Below the pieces are notes generated by a model. It saw only the letters and a program-made list of their open reading frames with translations. It had not been told where the DNA came from and searched no databases. This document shows positions 23,738-32,975 of a stretch of 64,000 nucleotides of DNA, one piece after another. The stretch spans positions 62,001-126,000 of the forward strand of contig WGMB01000008.1 of the NCBI GenBank assembly GCA_016125275.1. Direction: 5' to 3'. Numbering within the stretch: the stretch's first letter is position 1; every line of letters begins with the position of its first letter. The position numbers and the translations under genes were made by a program. Source of the stretch: Acidobacteriota bacterium. GTDB lineage: Bacteria > Acidobacteriota > Terriglobia > Bryobacterales > UBA6623.

Positions 23738-26700
23738 GGATCGTCACGCTCAGGTCGCTGCCGGGGTACTGGGAGCCGACTCCAAGAATGTTGAGGGTGA
23801 GGCGGCCGCCCTCACGAAGGATGGGAAGATCGAGACCATTGACCGAACCGCTCGAAGTCTCGCCGTTCAGAATGGTTAGCGTTGCGAGCGCGTTGTCGTC
23901 TTGCATAACCTCCACGACCAGATCCGCCCCTACCGGCGCCGACTTCACCAACGCGAAGAAGTCTCCGATCGAGGCATCCTGTTGGACCGCTAGAGGCGGA
24001 CAAACGTCGTCTAGCACCCCCAGAACGCCTTCGATCTGAAAGTCGAACTGTCCTCCGCGTAGGCTGCGCAGCCCCCTGTCCACAAGTTCAGAAAAGTTGG
24101 CGACAGCCGTCGGGCTGACTCCAATCGAATTGGTGAGTTCCAACTCCGCCGCAGCCAAGCTCACGCTAGGCAACTCCAAGCCATGGGCCCAGCTAGAGCC
24201 CTCCGGAGTACCGAAGAACCCGCGCGGAAACGCGACTGTTTCGATCCTCGTCTGGATCTTCCGGATCGGGGCCCCGGCGCTGTGGCCAGCGGCGACGCTC
24301 TCGCCCTGCGCCCTCTCCACTTGATAGGAGAGCCCGCCACCATCGACCGACGTCACTCGAACCAGTTCGTAGTCGATTTGAAGCAGGTCGCCAATCTCTG
24401 CGGCTCCCGGCGCCACAAGGGTCAGGGATAGCGCCACGTCGTCCACCGCCTGATCGAGGACTTCGTCGGTGGCTGTCGCCAGCTCATCACGGTAGTGCAA
24501 ACGGATCAATCCGGTCGAAATGGTTTGCGTGTTGACCAGCGTGGCAAAACCGATGCCGCCGACATCGAACGAGCCATCGCCCCGAGTGTTGACCGCGAAC
24601 ACAGGCTCTGGAGGCGCGTCCTGGTCGGCGACGCCCAGCCCTCCGCCTCCGATCCGCCAGCGGGTTACGATCGCGAGTCCTTCGAGGGCTTCTACGTTCT
24701 GCGCGTTCGCAGCGCGCCCCGTAAGCTGGACGACCTCGTCTCGCCGATTCGGGATCTGGAATCGAGCGGGGCTGCTTCTCGCACGCCCTCCAAAGCGCCA
24801 CGTTGCCTCCGAGACGACGAACACAGACGACGTGCTGGGTTCCACCTGCCACGACGGCTCAACGATGACCTCCGTGGCGGAGTTGCCTACGACCTTACGC
24901 TCCTGGTCCGCACCCTGCCCCCGAACGATTCGGACCACATGGCCTACGTAGCCGTTCGGAGGCATTTTTAGAAGGTCGCTGCCGATCGAGTCCGGCCCAA
25001 ACGTCGAAGCGAACTGTTCCGGCGTATTCTCGAGGCGCCAGTAGAAGTTCGCGTGGTCGTAGTGCGGGTCGGGAGCCCCTTCGAGCTCAGCCGCAAGGCC
25101 CGTATCGGAAAACGAGATGGAAACCGACTGTCCGGCGGCGATGCGCAGAAGGCGGGACGGAAGCTCACCGCGATACACGCTGAAGCTCGCCGCTGCCGGG
25201 TTGAAGCTCAGTCCATGAATCGTGACCTGATTCGTCGAGCCGCCGGCCGGAATGTCCGCCCGAACGACGAAAGATGGCGAGCTCTCCAAACCATCCCCGT
25301 CGGTCGCCGTCACAGCATAGTAGAGAGTCTGCCCACCTTCGATCGTCCCTCCCATAGACAGAACTTCGGGCTGCAGGTCCAGCAACGGAGCCGTTGCAGC
25401 CAAAGACACTCCCGTCTGGGGCGATCGAAATCCGACTTCCACCTCGGTCAAGATGGTTCCGTCGGAACCGCCTACCGTATACTCTTCGACGCCGAACTGC
25501 TCCCGGCCGAACTCGTCGAGCTCGACGCCGAGAAGCGTGTTAGGCTGCCTCGATTCGGCCGGAGGCAGTCTCTGGGTGGGAGGAATCAGGCTGAGCTGAC
25601 CGTTGGTGTCGTTATACCAGGCATCGTCGTGGAGTTGTGCCGTAATGCGGACCGAGCGGTAGTTCGGGCCAGGCGCAATCTTACAGATCCGGAAGGGCTG
25701 GTTGACCAAGCCCTCCTTGAGATAGGTGACGGCTATGATGTCGCCGAGTTGTTGCCCCAGAGCCTTGACGCTAGTCTCGAGTTCGAGGAAGCGGTTGCCC
25801 CGCACGGAGCGATCCAAGAAGTATTTGAGGGTCCGAGCCGCTTGGTCATAGCTCGGCAGACCGTCCACAATCAAGCGACCCGTGATCTCCTGCCCCGTCG
25901 TCCGGATGCTTTCGAGATCGTTCAGGCCGAGGCTGTCCTGCTGATACTCGTTGAACTCATCCGCAAACTCGACGGCAAATCGGTTCGGGGAATCCACAAT
26001 GGGCCTGGAGGACAACCGGACTGAGGAGGAGCCGTCAGGCCGGCGCACGACCGCGGACGCGATCCCCTCGGCCGATCCGTCGGCGTAGACATACGCCGGC
26101 CAGCCACCGTTGAGGGGCTCGACCGCATTCGATCCATCGGGTTTGCTGGGTTGCTGGAGCAGCAGACTGTTCTCGACCAGCACGGCCAAGCGGCCGTCCG
26201 AGCGATAGGTGAGTTGCAGGCGGGCGTTATTTCGGATACCCCGGATCAGGTCCGCCGCCGTGCGCCGGCTTCGAACCGATAGGTTGCACCGGAAACGCTT
26301 GGTCGAGATTGCATTGCCCTGGTTGTCCGTCGCCGCGATCGCCTCATCGCAAAAGCCCGCAGCCGACGAGAAGCTCGCAAAGTCCAACTCGTCGCTCCGC
26401 CATCCACTGCGCCGCAGTACGTCCAGCAGAATCCACGCCGGATTGTCGGTGTACGAATACCCTTGCGAAACGCCATCCGAGTCGAACGACTCCAGCCTCA
26501 TTCCTCGCAGCAGGACCTTCACCCGCGGCGAGGAGCCGGCGTCGTTGAGTTGATTCGGAACGACGACGGACAGAGCCGCCATGCCTCCGTACGGGTCGCC
26601 CAACGGCTGGCCTGACAAGGTCGCGAAGTTCAGATTGAAGCCGCCCGTACGTGTCCCGGCGGCGAACAGATTCCACCAGCCGCTGGCCGTCATGTCCCGA

Positions 26701-27662
26701 CCGGTTACGCCGAGAGGAATCTCCACATCGTTGACGACAACCTTGATGACCTCTTCGATCTCTCCGGCCGTCAGCACGGTCTCGATGCGCGTCAGATTGC
26801 CGTCGTTGCGGGCGAAAACGACCGGCGGCTCCAGCCAGCCGGTCCCATAGGCCAAGGGCACGAAATCGTTGTACCGTGCCTCGTTCGCCGTCACCTGTGC
26901 GCTCGTCCGCGACTTGTCGCCGTGCGTGCGGACCAGGATCGAAGCTGGAACGAACTCGATGCCACCGAACCGCCGGTTGAAGTTGCCCGAGCCGTCCAGG
27001 TCGAACATGCCTCGGGCCGTACAGTCGCTGCGCGTCAAGTTGCAGTCGATGAACGGCTCGGAGCCGTTGAGGTTCCCACGCCCGCCTGCCTCGCCGGCCG
27101 AGTAGCCGCAGGCGTACACCGGCGAGTAGCGGCCTTCGGTTCCGCCGTCAACAGCCTCCTGTCTCTCGCCGGCCGTCGAGGGAAAGCGCCAAGGGCACCG
27201 TCTCTGGATGCGGATCGGCGGCAGAAGAACCCGTTGCAGGCTCATCCGGTTCACGGCCGTCAGGCGAGCCACGGATTCGGTAATCTCCTCCGGACCGTTG
27301 CAGATCCCTCGGAAAACCACCATCGACTCACTCGCCGGCTCGTCCCCGGCCAAGTCGTAGAACAGGAATCGAACCGTGACCCGAGCGCCGGCCAACCCAG
27401 TAGCCGCCTCGATCTGAGATACCTTGGAGTCAGCGTTGGAGACCGAGATCGAGAACCGCGGAATGGCGTCCACGCCGCTGTCGTCCGACGCCTGCATCTC
27501 AAACACGTTGTGGCGAACGACACGCGCTTCGTAGGTCTCGCCATCCACAACCGCCTGGTGCGTGGCCCAGCGCTCGACATCGCTCCCGGCCAAGCTGATC
27601 TCAAACAGGAGCAGCGGCGTCTGAGCGACGGATTGCTCTTTTAGGCTAGAGATGGCGTCCAT
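23730..27662 (-). CDS. Fused Fe-S hub (lambda L/DUF2163-like) and J-like tail-tip protein
   Basis: 1310 residues. Residues 1-240 look like the baseplate hub of GTA gp13/lambda gpL: four cysteines (C156, C185, C207, C214), with CPW after the first, and the closing RRFGGIEFVP. In gpL these bind an iron-sulfur cluster. Residues about 250-700 resemble the J/Phage-tail_3 central fibre (NPAWILLDVLRRSGW, then RGIRNNARLQLTYRSDGRLAVL). The rest contains fibronectin-like and other beta domains (about 755-870 and beyond). In Rhodobacter-type agents hub and tip are separate genes; here they seem fused. It overlaps the distal-tail gene by 22 bases. Confidence 0.72.
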   Translation of the reverse strand: MDAISSLKEQSVAQTPLLLFEISLAGSDVERWATHQAVVDGETYEARVVRHNVFEMQASDDSGVDAIPRFSISVSNADSKVSQIEAATGLAGARVTVRFLFYDLAGDEPASESMVVFRGICNGPEEITESVARLTAVNRMSLQRVLLPPIRIQRRCPWRFPSTAGERQEAVDGGTEGRYSPVYACGYSAGEAGGRGNLNGSEPFIDCNLTRSDCTARGMFDLDGSGNFNRRFGGIEFVPASILVRTHGDKSRTSAQVTANEARYNDFVPLAYGTGWLEPPVVFARNDGNLTRIETVLTAGEIEEVIKVVVNDVEIPLGVTGRDMTASGWWNLFAAGTRTGGFNLNFATLSGQPLGDPYGGMAALSVVVPNQLNDAGSSPRVKVLLRGMRLESFDSDGVSQGYSYTDNPAWILLDVLRRSGWRSDELDFASFSSAAGFCDEAIAATDNQGNAISTKRFRCNLSVRSRRTAADLIRGIRNNARLQLTYRSDGRLAVLVENSLLLQQPSKPDGSNAVEPLNGGWPAYVYADGSAEGIASAVVRRPDGSSSVRLSSRPIVDSPNRFAVEFADEFNEYQQDSLGLNDLESIRTTGQEITGRLIVDGLPSYDQAARTLKYFLDRSVRGNRFLELETSVKALGQQLGDIIAVTYLKEGLVNQPFRICKIAPGPNYRSVRITAQLHDDAWYNDTNGQLSLIPPTQRLPPAESRQPNTLLGVELDEFGREQFGVEEYTVGGSDGTILTEVEVGFRSPQTGVSLAATAPLLDLQPEVLSMGGTIEGGQTLYYAVTATDGDGLESSPSFVVRADIPAGGSTNQVTIHGLSFNPAAASFSVYRGELPSRLLRIAAGQSVSISFSDTGLAAELEGAPDPHYDHANFYWRLENTPEQFASTFGPDSIGSDLLKMPPNGYVGHVVRIVRGQGADQERKVVGNSATEVIVEPSWQVEPSTSSVFVVSEATWRFGGRARSSPARFQIPNRRDEVVQLTGRAANAQNVEALEGLAIVTRWRIGGGGLGVADQDAPPEPVFAVNTRGDGSFDVGGIGFATLVNTQTISTGLIRLHYRDELATATDEVLDQAVDDVALSLTLVAPGAAEIGDLLQIDYELVRVTSVDGGGLSYQVERAQGESVAAGHSAGAPIRKIQTRIETVAFPRGFFGTPEGSSWAHGLELPSVSLAAAELELTNSIGVSPTAVANFSELVDRGLRSLRGGQFDFQIEGVLGVLDDVCPPLAVQQDASIGDFFALVKSAPVGADLVVEVMQDDNALATLTILNGETSSGSVNGLDLPILREGGRLTLNILGVGSQYPGSDLSVTIRV

Positions 27663-28435
27663 AGAATTCTGACCTTCGTGCTGTGGCGCTGAGGCCCAAC
27701 CAACTGGTCCCGAAGGACCTGCTGGTCAAACCTGGCGTTCGAGAAAACGCCGCCCTGCGGGCTGGATCGTTTGTACGCCGATGTGGCGATCTGAGCCTCG
27801 AGTTGCGGTCCGAACACGTCCAGGGCCGCGGTCCCCAACGCCGAGACCTCGAAGTGCACCGACTCGCCGGATCCCAGCCCCGCGTAGCCAACCTCGTACC
27901 GTCTCCACAGGTTGTCCGGTTCGAACGCCCGCGAAGCATGGACCCCCTGCCCGTCATGGACCCGCACCACCACACCCGAGCTCGCCGTGCGCGCCCAGAT
28001 GCTCCCTGAGTAGTGGTACTGCGCCGGCGCCTCAATCGATTGAGAGAGCGTTCCGCCACCGGCGCCCGTTGTCAGCGCAAAGCCAGCGTTACCGCCCAGT
28101 GGGTCCGGCAAACCTCCGGTCACGCCAACCCCGTTGTTCTGCCAGACGTCTTCGTCCAGCCCTTCCGACCAAGCCAGCAAGTTGCAGCTCGGATCCAGGA
28201 ACGTAAAACCCCGGGCCGATCCGGCGGAACCGATGAACAACTGCTCCAGCCGATCCCATTCCTCGTCCGTCAAGTTCTCGAAAGCCAGCTCCCATGCGCG
28301 TTCAGCGAAGTCGGGATCGGAATAGGAGATCGCGTCGCCAACCTCAGGCCGGTGGAGGATCGTTCGGAACCGAGCCTCCTCCCGGACCGGAAACTGTACC
28401 ATCGACCCAGTCGAGAGTTGTGGAAATGTCGGCAT
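27641..28435 (-). CDS. Distal-tail-like protein with C-terminal carbohydrate-binding-type domain
   Basis: 264 residues. Residues 1-90 have the DUF2460-like distal tail pattern: FPQLSTGSMVQFPVREEAR, then a W-x-L-x-F element, a long E-rich helix and FTFLDP. The same pattern is seen in the gene just upstream. Residues about 110-230 form a beta-sandwich (SGSIWARTASSGVVVRVHDG), like phage or plant-type jelly rolls that bind sugars. It probably forms the ring joining the tail tube to the hub. It starts directly after the stop of the 117-residue paralogue. Confidence 0.62.
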   Translation of the reverse strand: MPTFPQLSTGSMVQFPVREEARFRTILHRPEVGDAISYSDPDFAERAWELAFENLTDEEWDRLEQLFIGSAGSARGFTFLDPSCNLLAWSEGLDEDVWQNNGVGVTGGLPDPLGGNAGFALTTGAGGGTLSQSIEAPAQYHYSGSIWARTASSGVVVRVHDGQGVHASRAFEPDNLWRRYEVGYAGLGSGESVHFEVSALGTAALDVFGPQLEAQIATSAYKRSSPQGGVFSNARFDQQVLRDQLVGPQRHSTKVRILWTPSLA

Positions 28436-28789
28436 CTAAGGCTCCCAGATCGTCACCGATGTACGGAGATCCCATTCGGCCTCTGCCGCCAACGTGAAGG
28501 CGTCGCTTCCGAACCGGCACCCCGTCACCACCTCGCCGGTCCAAGGATCCTCGAAGTCGAACTCGCCGGACGTACCTCGCATCTCCAGAAAGAACTCCCG
28601 GAGGACCGCTGCCTCCGAGCCATCCAACAAGGACAAGTCCAAGACCCATCGCCGCCTCGGCGCAGCCGAGTCGATGTAGCGCTGTTCAGTGCTGTCCAAG
28701 AACCGTTGCGCCTCACTCGCCAGGCGCAGTTCTCTGGTCGCCGGATACTGCGCCGACGCGCCGGTCTTCAACTTCGGAAACTGCGGCAT
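28436..28789 (-). CDS. Distal-tail-like protein (short paralogue)
   Basis: 117 residues. FPKLKTGASAQYPATRELRL, WVLDLSLLDGSEAAVLREFF and FDFEDPWTG match, in order, the pattern of the next gene, so the two are likely paralogues of a DUF2460-type distal tail protein. It lacks the extra beta domain. The start codon overlaps the stop of the beta-helix gene by one base (TGATG). Confidence 0.62.
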   Translation of the reverse strand: MPQFPKLKTGASAQYPATRELRLASEAQRFLDSTEQRYIDSAAPRRRWVLDLSLLDGSEAAVLREFFLEMRGTSGEFDFEDPWTGEVVTGCRFGSDAFTLAAEAEWDLRTSVTIWEP

Positions 28790-30594
28790 CAGCTCAAACC
28801 TCCGATCTGCAATTCGAAGCCCTCCGCCATCGCTCGAATCCAGTCGGCGTCCACGTCGGTCAGCCGGTGGGCGATCGCAGCCCGCCCGTCAGCGAGCTTC
28901 GTCGGCACTCCGATCCAAACCGGGCCGGCGCCTCCCTCCAACAATGCCGTCACCTCGACTTCCGTCCGAAACTGCTCAGCCTTCGCCAAGGTCGAGAAGA
29001 TCAGCAGCGCCGTCGAAGCCGGTGAGGCATAGGGTCCGGCGTGGGCCCGCCAAGCTCTCCGTCTTTGCTGAAGCAACTCGACCCGGATCGCAGGATCATT
29101 CACGCGCCACGCCTCGATCCTCGCGGCTCGTTGCTGCTCGGCCGGTAGGTCGGCCCCAGGGTCGGGTATGGGTTGGGGCTCGCGAGCCTCCGCCACCCAG
29201 CCGGGGTCCGGCCATTCCAACAGGAAGACTCCGAACGCAGGCAGCGTCGGTGGCAGTGGATTCACTGCGACGTCGCGCCCAATCGGGGCTGCCTCCCCCC
29301 ACCCATCCAGAGAGACCACGATTTCGCCGTCATGAAGGCGGAAAGTGCGCCAGTCCGACGGCGCCTGCACCGAACAGATGCGGACCTCCGCCCCGGCAGC
29401 GATCTTTCCCTCGTTCTCCAGTTCGGTCAAGTCGATCTCGATCTCTGGAGCCGACGCCCAGTTCAGAACGCCTACCGTGAGCCTGCGCCGCCCGTCCCAC
29501 AGGTTCGGCTTTCGGCTGTTTTCCCACATCCAGATCCAGCATCCTTCCGCCGGTGCCTGTTCGTAGTAGTCATTCAGAGGAAACAGGTCCTGGACCGCCG
29601 CTCCTTGAATCTCCGCCTCGGATCCCAGCTCGGAGTACGACACTCCGCCTACGATCCGGTTTCCCTCGACGGTCGCGCCCTCCGCCCGCTGAATCTTCGC
29701 CGCTTCGCGACCCGGGTGAACCAACCAGTTGCCCACCAACTCGAGACCGTGACTGCCGCCGGCGCCACCGAAGAGGTTGTACTCGTGCCCACGGGCCGGC
29801 CCTAGCGGCAGATACGCCAAGTTGCTACGGATGATCACCCCCTCGTGCTCGTCCGACCCGTTGCCAAACATCAAGTTCCGATGGAAACCGTCGCCGGCAA
29901 TTCCGTTGTTGAAGAACGCGTTCCCCTCCACCGTCACGTGGGCAAACGGAACCGACCCGAAGCCCTGCAGTCCCTGTCGTCCATGCTGGAAAACGATATT
30001 GCCCTCGATCGTCTTCCGAGGCCCTCCAACCGGGTTCCTGAGGTACAGCCCTGGCCCGTGAGAGCGGTCAGGCCCATCCCAGTAGGCGTTGAAGAATCGG
30101 CATCCTCGAATCTCGATGCCGCTCGGTTGGGACTCGAACAGCGACAGGCCGAAATCGTGAACCTCCAGATCGATCAACTCGATTCCCAGTCCGCTCTCCC
30201 CAAGGATTCCGATCCCCCGCGGATCGCCCACGTCGCCGGGAGTTTCGGACCAGCGGACCGTCTTCGAACAAAACAGCTCAAAATCAACGAACTGCGTGTA
30301 TACGCCCGCGATCCGAAGGCCGAAGCGACTCCCAGTAAAGGCCGCATCGATGCGGGCCGTCCCGGCCTCCGGGTCTCCGCGCACGACAACGGCCTTACCG
30401 GCCAGGCCCGCTAGTCGGCTGACCATCGGACTCCGGGGCTGATACAACCCGCCCAGTAGCCAGATCACGTCGCCTGGCTGAACCTCAGGCGGGTGAGCCA
30501 GAGCCCTCTCCAAACTCCAGGGCCGAAGTCGCGAGCCGTCGCCCCGCCAGCTCCCGGCGGGGCTGCAGTACCAACTCAAACCCTGAAACGGCAT
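28789..30594 (-). CDS. Right-handed beta-helix (tailspike/pectate-lyase-like) protein
   Basis: 601 residues without a signal peptide. Residues about 1-330 contain parallel beta-helix rungs, typical N-x-(V/I/F) ladders: IEGNIVFQHGRQGLQG, VTVEGNAFFNNGIAG, VIIRSNLAYLPLG, LELVGNWLVHPG. The opening YCSPAGSWRGDGSRLRPWSLERAL is the usual first turn of such helices. Phage tailspikes of this fold bind or degrade surface polysaccharides. The C-terminal 250 residues (RIEAWRVNDPAIRVELLQQRR onward) look like a separate attachment or tail domain. Position between tape measure and distal-tail genes supports a side-fibre role. Confidence 0.72.
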   Translation of the reverse strand: MPFQGLSWYCSPAGSWRGDGSRLRPWSLERALAHPPEVQPGDVIWLLGGLYQPRSPMVSRLAGLAGKAVVVRGDPEAGTARIDAAFTGSRFGLRIAGVYTQFVDFELFCSKTVRWSETPGDVGDPRGIGILGESGLGIELIDLEVHDFGLSLFESQPSGIEIRGCRFFNAYWDGPDRSHGPGLYLRNPVGGPRKTIEGNIVFQHGRQGLQGFGSVPFAHVTVEGNAFFNNGIAGDGFHRNLMFGNGSDEHEGVIIRSNLAYLPLGPARGHEYNLFGGAGGSHGLELVGNWLVHPGREAAKIQRAEGATVEGNRIVGGVSYSELGSEAEIQGAAVQDLFPLNDYYEQAPAEGCWIWMWENSRKPNLWDGRRRLTVGVLNWASAPEIEIDLTELENEGKIAAGAEVRICSVQAPSDWRTFRLHDGEIVVSLDGWGEAAPIGRDVAVNPLPPTLPAFGVFLLEWPDPGWVAEAREPQPIPDPGADLPAEQQRAARIEAWRVNDPAIRVELLQQRRRAWRAHAGPYASPASTALLIFSTLAKAEQFRTEVEVTALLEGGAGPVWIGVPTKLADGRAAIAHRLTDVDADWIRAMAEGFELQIGGLS

Positions 30595-30603
30595 GGGAGC
30601 TAG

Positions 30604-31332
30604 CTAAGGCAGCGTTACGCGGCCGGTGAGCACGGCCTTGGCGTACGTACGCATCGCTTCTTTCTCGGCGCCAGACAAGACCCGGTTGTGCACAGAGAAA
30701 AAGGCGACTTCGGCGTTCGCAAAGTAGGTCGTACCGGCCGCACCAAGGCGGCAGATGGTCTTCGACTGCCCCGCCGTGCTGTTGTCCGTACTCGTGGCTG
30801 CGTGGGAGAGTCCGTCCACCACCAGTTCCGACTGAAGGATGTCCGCCGCCGCATTGCCGGGGCACGAGAACACAAAGAAATGCCACCCCCCGTCCTGCAA
30901 ATTCGACGGGGAAGCCTTGTCGAAGTAGCGGAAGCACGTACTCGCCAGCCAAATCAACGGCCGGTTCTGATTGAAGGGCGCAGCCGCGTAGACGGCAGGG
31001 AACTGAGCGACGGACCCCCAACCCACCAGGGGGACAGCGACTCCCGGCGTCACCTTCGCGGCGACGGAGATCGTCCAAGCATCCGATCGAAGCTCCGCCG
31101 CCGAACCGTGGCTCACCCAGTCGTCCACGGCGAACTGCAGACCCGCGGCACTCCACGAAGGGTCATTCGTATCCGCCCCGGTCGTCGACCCAAGAGTCCC
31201 GTGTCTGCCCGCCCCCGAATGGTCAACCACAGTCTGGCCGGAGCCCTCGTCGAGCCACGACAGGACCTGCAACCCGGCGGTCACCGCGCCCGGACCGCTC
31301 GGAACCTCACGTTTGAGCAGCAGAATCGACAT
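30604..31332 (-). CDS. LamG/concanavalin-like lectin protein (tail fibre)
   Basis: 242 residues forming one LamG-type jelly roll: WLDEGSGQTVVDHSGAGRHGTL is the classic opening, followed by WTISVAAKVTP, GWHFFVFSCPG and a closing VHNRVLSGAEKEAMRTYAKAV. Members bind carbohydrates. Without a signal peptide and within the tail module, it is best read as a receptor-binding or decoration protein. It begins five bases before the preceding gene's stop region ends, so it is tightly packed. Confidence 0.72.
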   Translation of the reverse strand: MSILLLKREVPSGPGAVTAGLQVLSWLDEGSGQTVVDHSGAGRHGTLGSTTGADTNDPSWSAAGLQFAVDDWVSHGSAAELRSDAWTISVAAKVTPGVAVPLVGWGSVAQFPAVYAAAPFNQNRPLIWLASTCFRYFDKASPSNLQDGGWHFFVFSCPGNAAADILQSELVVDGLSHAATSTDNSTAGQSKTICRLGAAGTTYFANAEVAFFSVHNRVLSGAEKEAMRTYAKAVLTGRVTLP

Positions 31333-31336
31333 GGCC

Positions 31337-31681
31337 CTACTCGAACGACCGAAACGCCGGCAGGAAGACCCGCTCCGAGGACTCCACCGCGGCGGCTCCC
31401 TGCGCGTCCAGATGGGTCAGGCGCACGTACGCGGCTCCCAACAAACGCGTGGCGTCGAGCGGAATGTACGCGTCCGCGTCGCCCGTCATGGTCCAGGCCT
31501 CTCCCTCGGAGACGATGTCCGCGAAGGTTTGCCCGTCATGGCTGGCCTGCAGGCCCAACCGGGCCGAATCCAGAGCGCTCGGTGTGTAGAAACCCACCAG
31601 GGTGTCGGACTCGAGGCGCAAAGCGCTCGAAACCCCTTGACCCGCCGGCGTCACCCAGCGGCCGTGCTTGATCTGCGGCAT
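31337..31681 (-). CDS. Small phage tail protein of unknown function
   Basis: 114 residues, beta-rich (VGFYTPSALDSARLGLQASHDG and AYVRLTHLDAQGAAAVESSE), with a fold compatible with a small sandwich domain. A GGAGGG site lies upstream inside the end of the previous gene. It is probably a fibre attachment or decoration protein. I do not recognise a named family. Confidence 0.6.
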   Translation of the reverse strand: MPQIKHGRWVTPAGQGVSSALRLESDTLVGFYTPSALDSARLGLQASHDGQTFADIVSEGEAWTMTGDADAYIPLDATRLLGAAYVRLTHLDAQGAAAVESSERVFLPAFRSFE

Positions 31682-31684
31682 CTC

Positions 31685-32281
31685 TTACTGACCCTCCTTC
31701 ACTTCCTGATCTCCGCTCGGCCACAATTGCGGCGGCACGAACGGGTGTTGCTGTTTGGGGGTGACGTTGCGCTCGATCAGCTCGAGTTGAAACTGCGCAA
31801 TCACCAGGTGAGTCGAAAACAACGCCGCCCAGGCGCCGATCTCGAAGTCTGGAACGACCGACTCGGGGAAACGCGCCATCCAGCCGTAGCGCCCCTCGTA
31901 GAACCGCGGAGTCCCCATCTCCCAACTCCGGAACACGTTCGCGGCAGTCTCGACCAAGCCCGCGTCCGCCCATTCCGGCGCGCCCGACTGGCGGAAGTAC
32001 CGCAAGTCCTGCTCCCACTGGACTACTGCCGTGCGGTAAAGCAGACTCGGATTGGCGGAGCCCAAGAAGGCCCCCGCTTGCGGCCGCGGCCCAAAGATTT
32101 CCTCAAACCCCGGCGGCAGATCCTCGTGTTGCGGCCCCTCCCGGAGAGCCGAGACCCACGGCTCCGCACTCGTGAACGGGTTCACCAGCCACCAGCCTCC
32201 GCCGTACTCGGCGGGCGCCTGGCGATAGGGTCCAATGGGGGCCTTCCAATAGTCCGGGACTTGATCGAAGTGCGGCGACAT
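31685..32281 (-). CDS. Phage-cluster protein of unknown function
   Basis: 198 residues from ATG 32281, which has a strong GGAGG site; an upstream in-frame codon at 32311 is less likely. It is rich in Trp, Tyr and Pro (PDYWKAPIGPYRQAPAEYGGGWW, WEQDLRYFRQ). It sits between the tape measure and the fibre genes, so it may be a tail component or a fibre chaperone. I do not recognise the family. Confidence 0.6.
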   Translation of the reverse strand: MSPHFDQVPDYWKAPIGPYRQAPAEYGGGWWLVNPFTSAEPWVSALREGPQHEDLPPGFEEIFGPRPQAGAFLGSANPSLLYRTAVVQWEQDLRYFRQSGAPEWADAGLVETAANVFRSWEMGTPRFYEGRYGWMARFPESVVPDFEIGAWAALFSTHLVIAQFQLELIERNVTPKQQHPFVPPQLWPSGDQEVKEGQ

Positions 32282-32297
32282 CCCTCTCTTTCCTCCT

Positions 32298-32975
32298 TCA
32301 GAGCTCGTCAATCACGTCATTCACGGGGTGCATGTGCAACATCGCATCGCGCACAGCCCTGGCAATGTCCTGTGACCGATCCAAGAACGACTGTGAGTCC
32401 ATCGCTTGAATGTTGACCGTAATTTCAGTCGCGGCAGTTCGACTGGCGACCCGCCGCACCGCTCCGCCGGCCTCGCCGACCGTTGGCGCCAGAGAACCGA
32501 GCGGACCGTTGGCCCTCTCCAACGCGATCGAAGGCGGCAAATGGAACGGCGTCGGCTCGGGTTCTGACTCGTCGCTGCCTCCCCGAAAGAGACCCACGAT
32601 CGAACCAGCCAGCGGCGCCAACCCGAATCCGCCTTTGAGGAACGAACCCACGCCTCCCCCCTGGCCGAGCCCCCCCGACAGAAGTCCGACGGCGCCCCGT
32701 AGGGCGCCGTTCAGCCCTTCCGCAAAGCTGCCCAGAGCCTGGCTGTTCTCCCCAAGCCCGGAGTTCACGTCGTTCAGGCCCCTGGTCACGCCGGCCAATT
32801 CCACCTGCAGCGGCTCGATCGCGCTCACCAGCGCCCCGGCGGTCGACGGCGCCACAACAGCGGCATCCCGCGCGACCGACCCGTCGCCCTGGGCCCGACG
32901 GATGGCTTGAGTCAATGCGTCCAAGGCCGTCGCCGCGCTGCGGTCCAGTTCGCTTCCAGAGTCAACGTTCGCCAT
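32298..32975 (-). CDS. Short tail tape-measure-like protein
   Basis: 225 residues, Gly/Ala/Leu-rich. The middle (LLSGGLGQGGGVGSFLKGGFGLAPLAGSIVGLF) is a hydrophobic stretch like those in tape measures. The C-terminal EITVNIQAMDSQSFLDRSQ, followed by a DIARAVRDAM helix, is a widespread tape-measure ending. Normal phage tape measures are 600 or more residues, but Rhodobacter gene transfer agents use one of about 220, so the length points to a very short tail. The start overlaps the small upstream gene by 14 bases. Confidence 0.7.
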   Translation of the reverse strand: MANVDSGSELDRSAATALDALTQAIRRAQGDGSVARDAAVVAPSTAGALVSAIEPLQVELAGVTRGLNDVNSGLGENSQALGSFAEGLNGALRGAVGLLSGGLGQGGGVGSFLKGGFGLAPLAGSIVGLFRGGSDESEPEPTPFHLPPSIALERANGPLGSLAPTVGEAGGAVRRVASRTAATEITVNIQAMDSQSFLDRSQDIARAVRDAMLHMHPVNDVIDEL

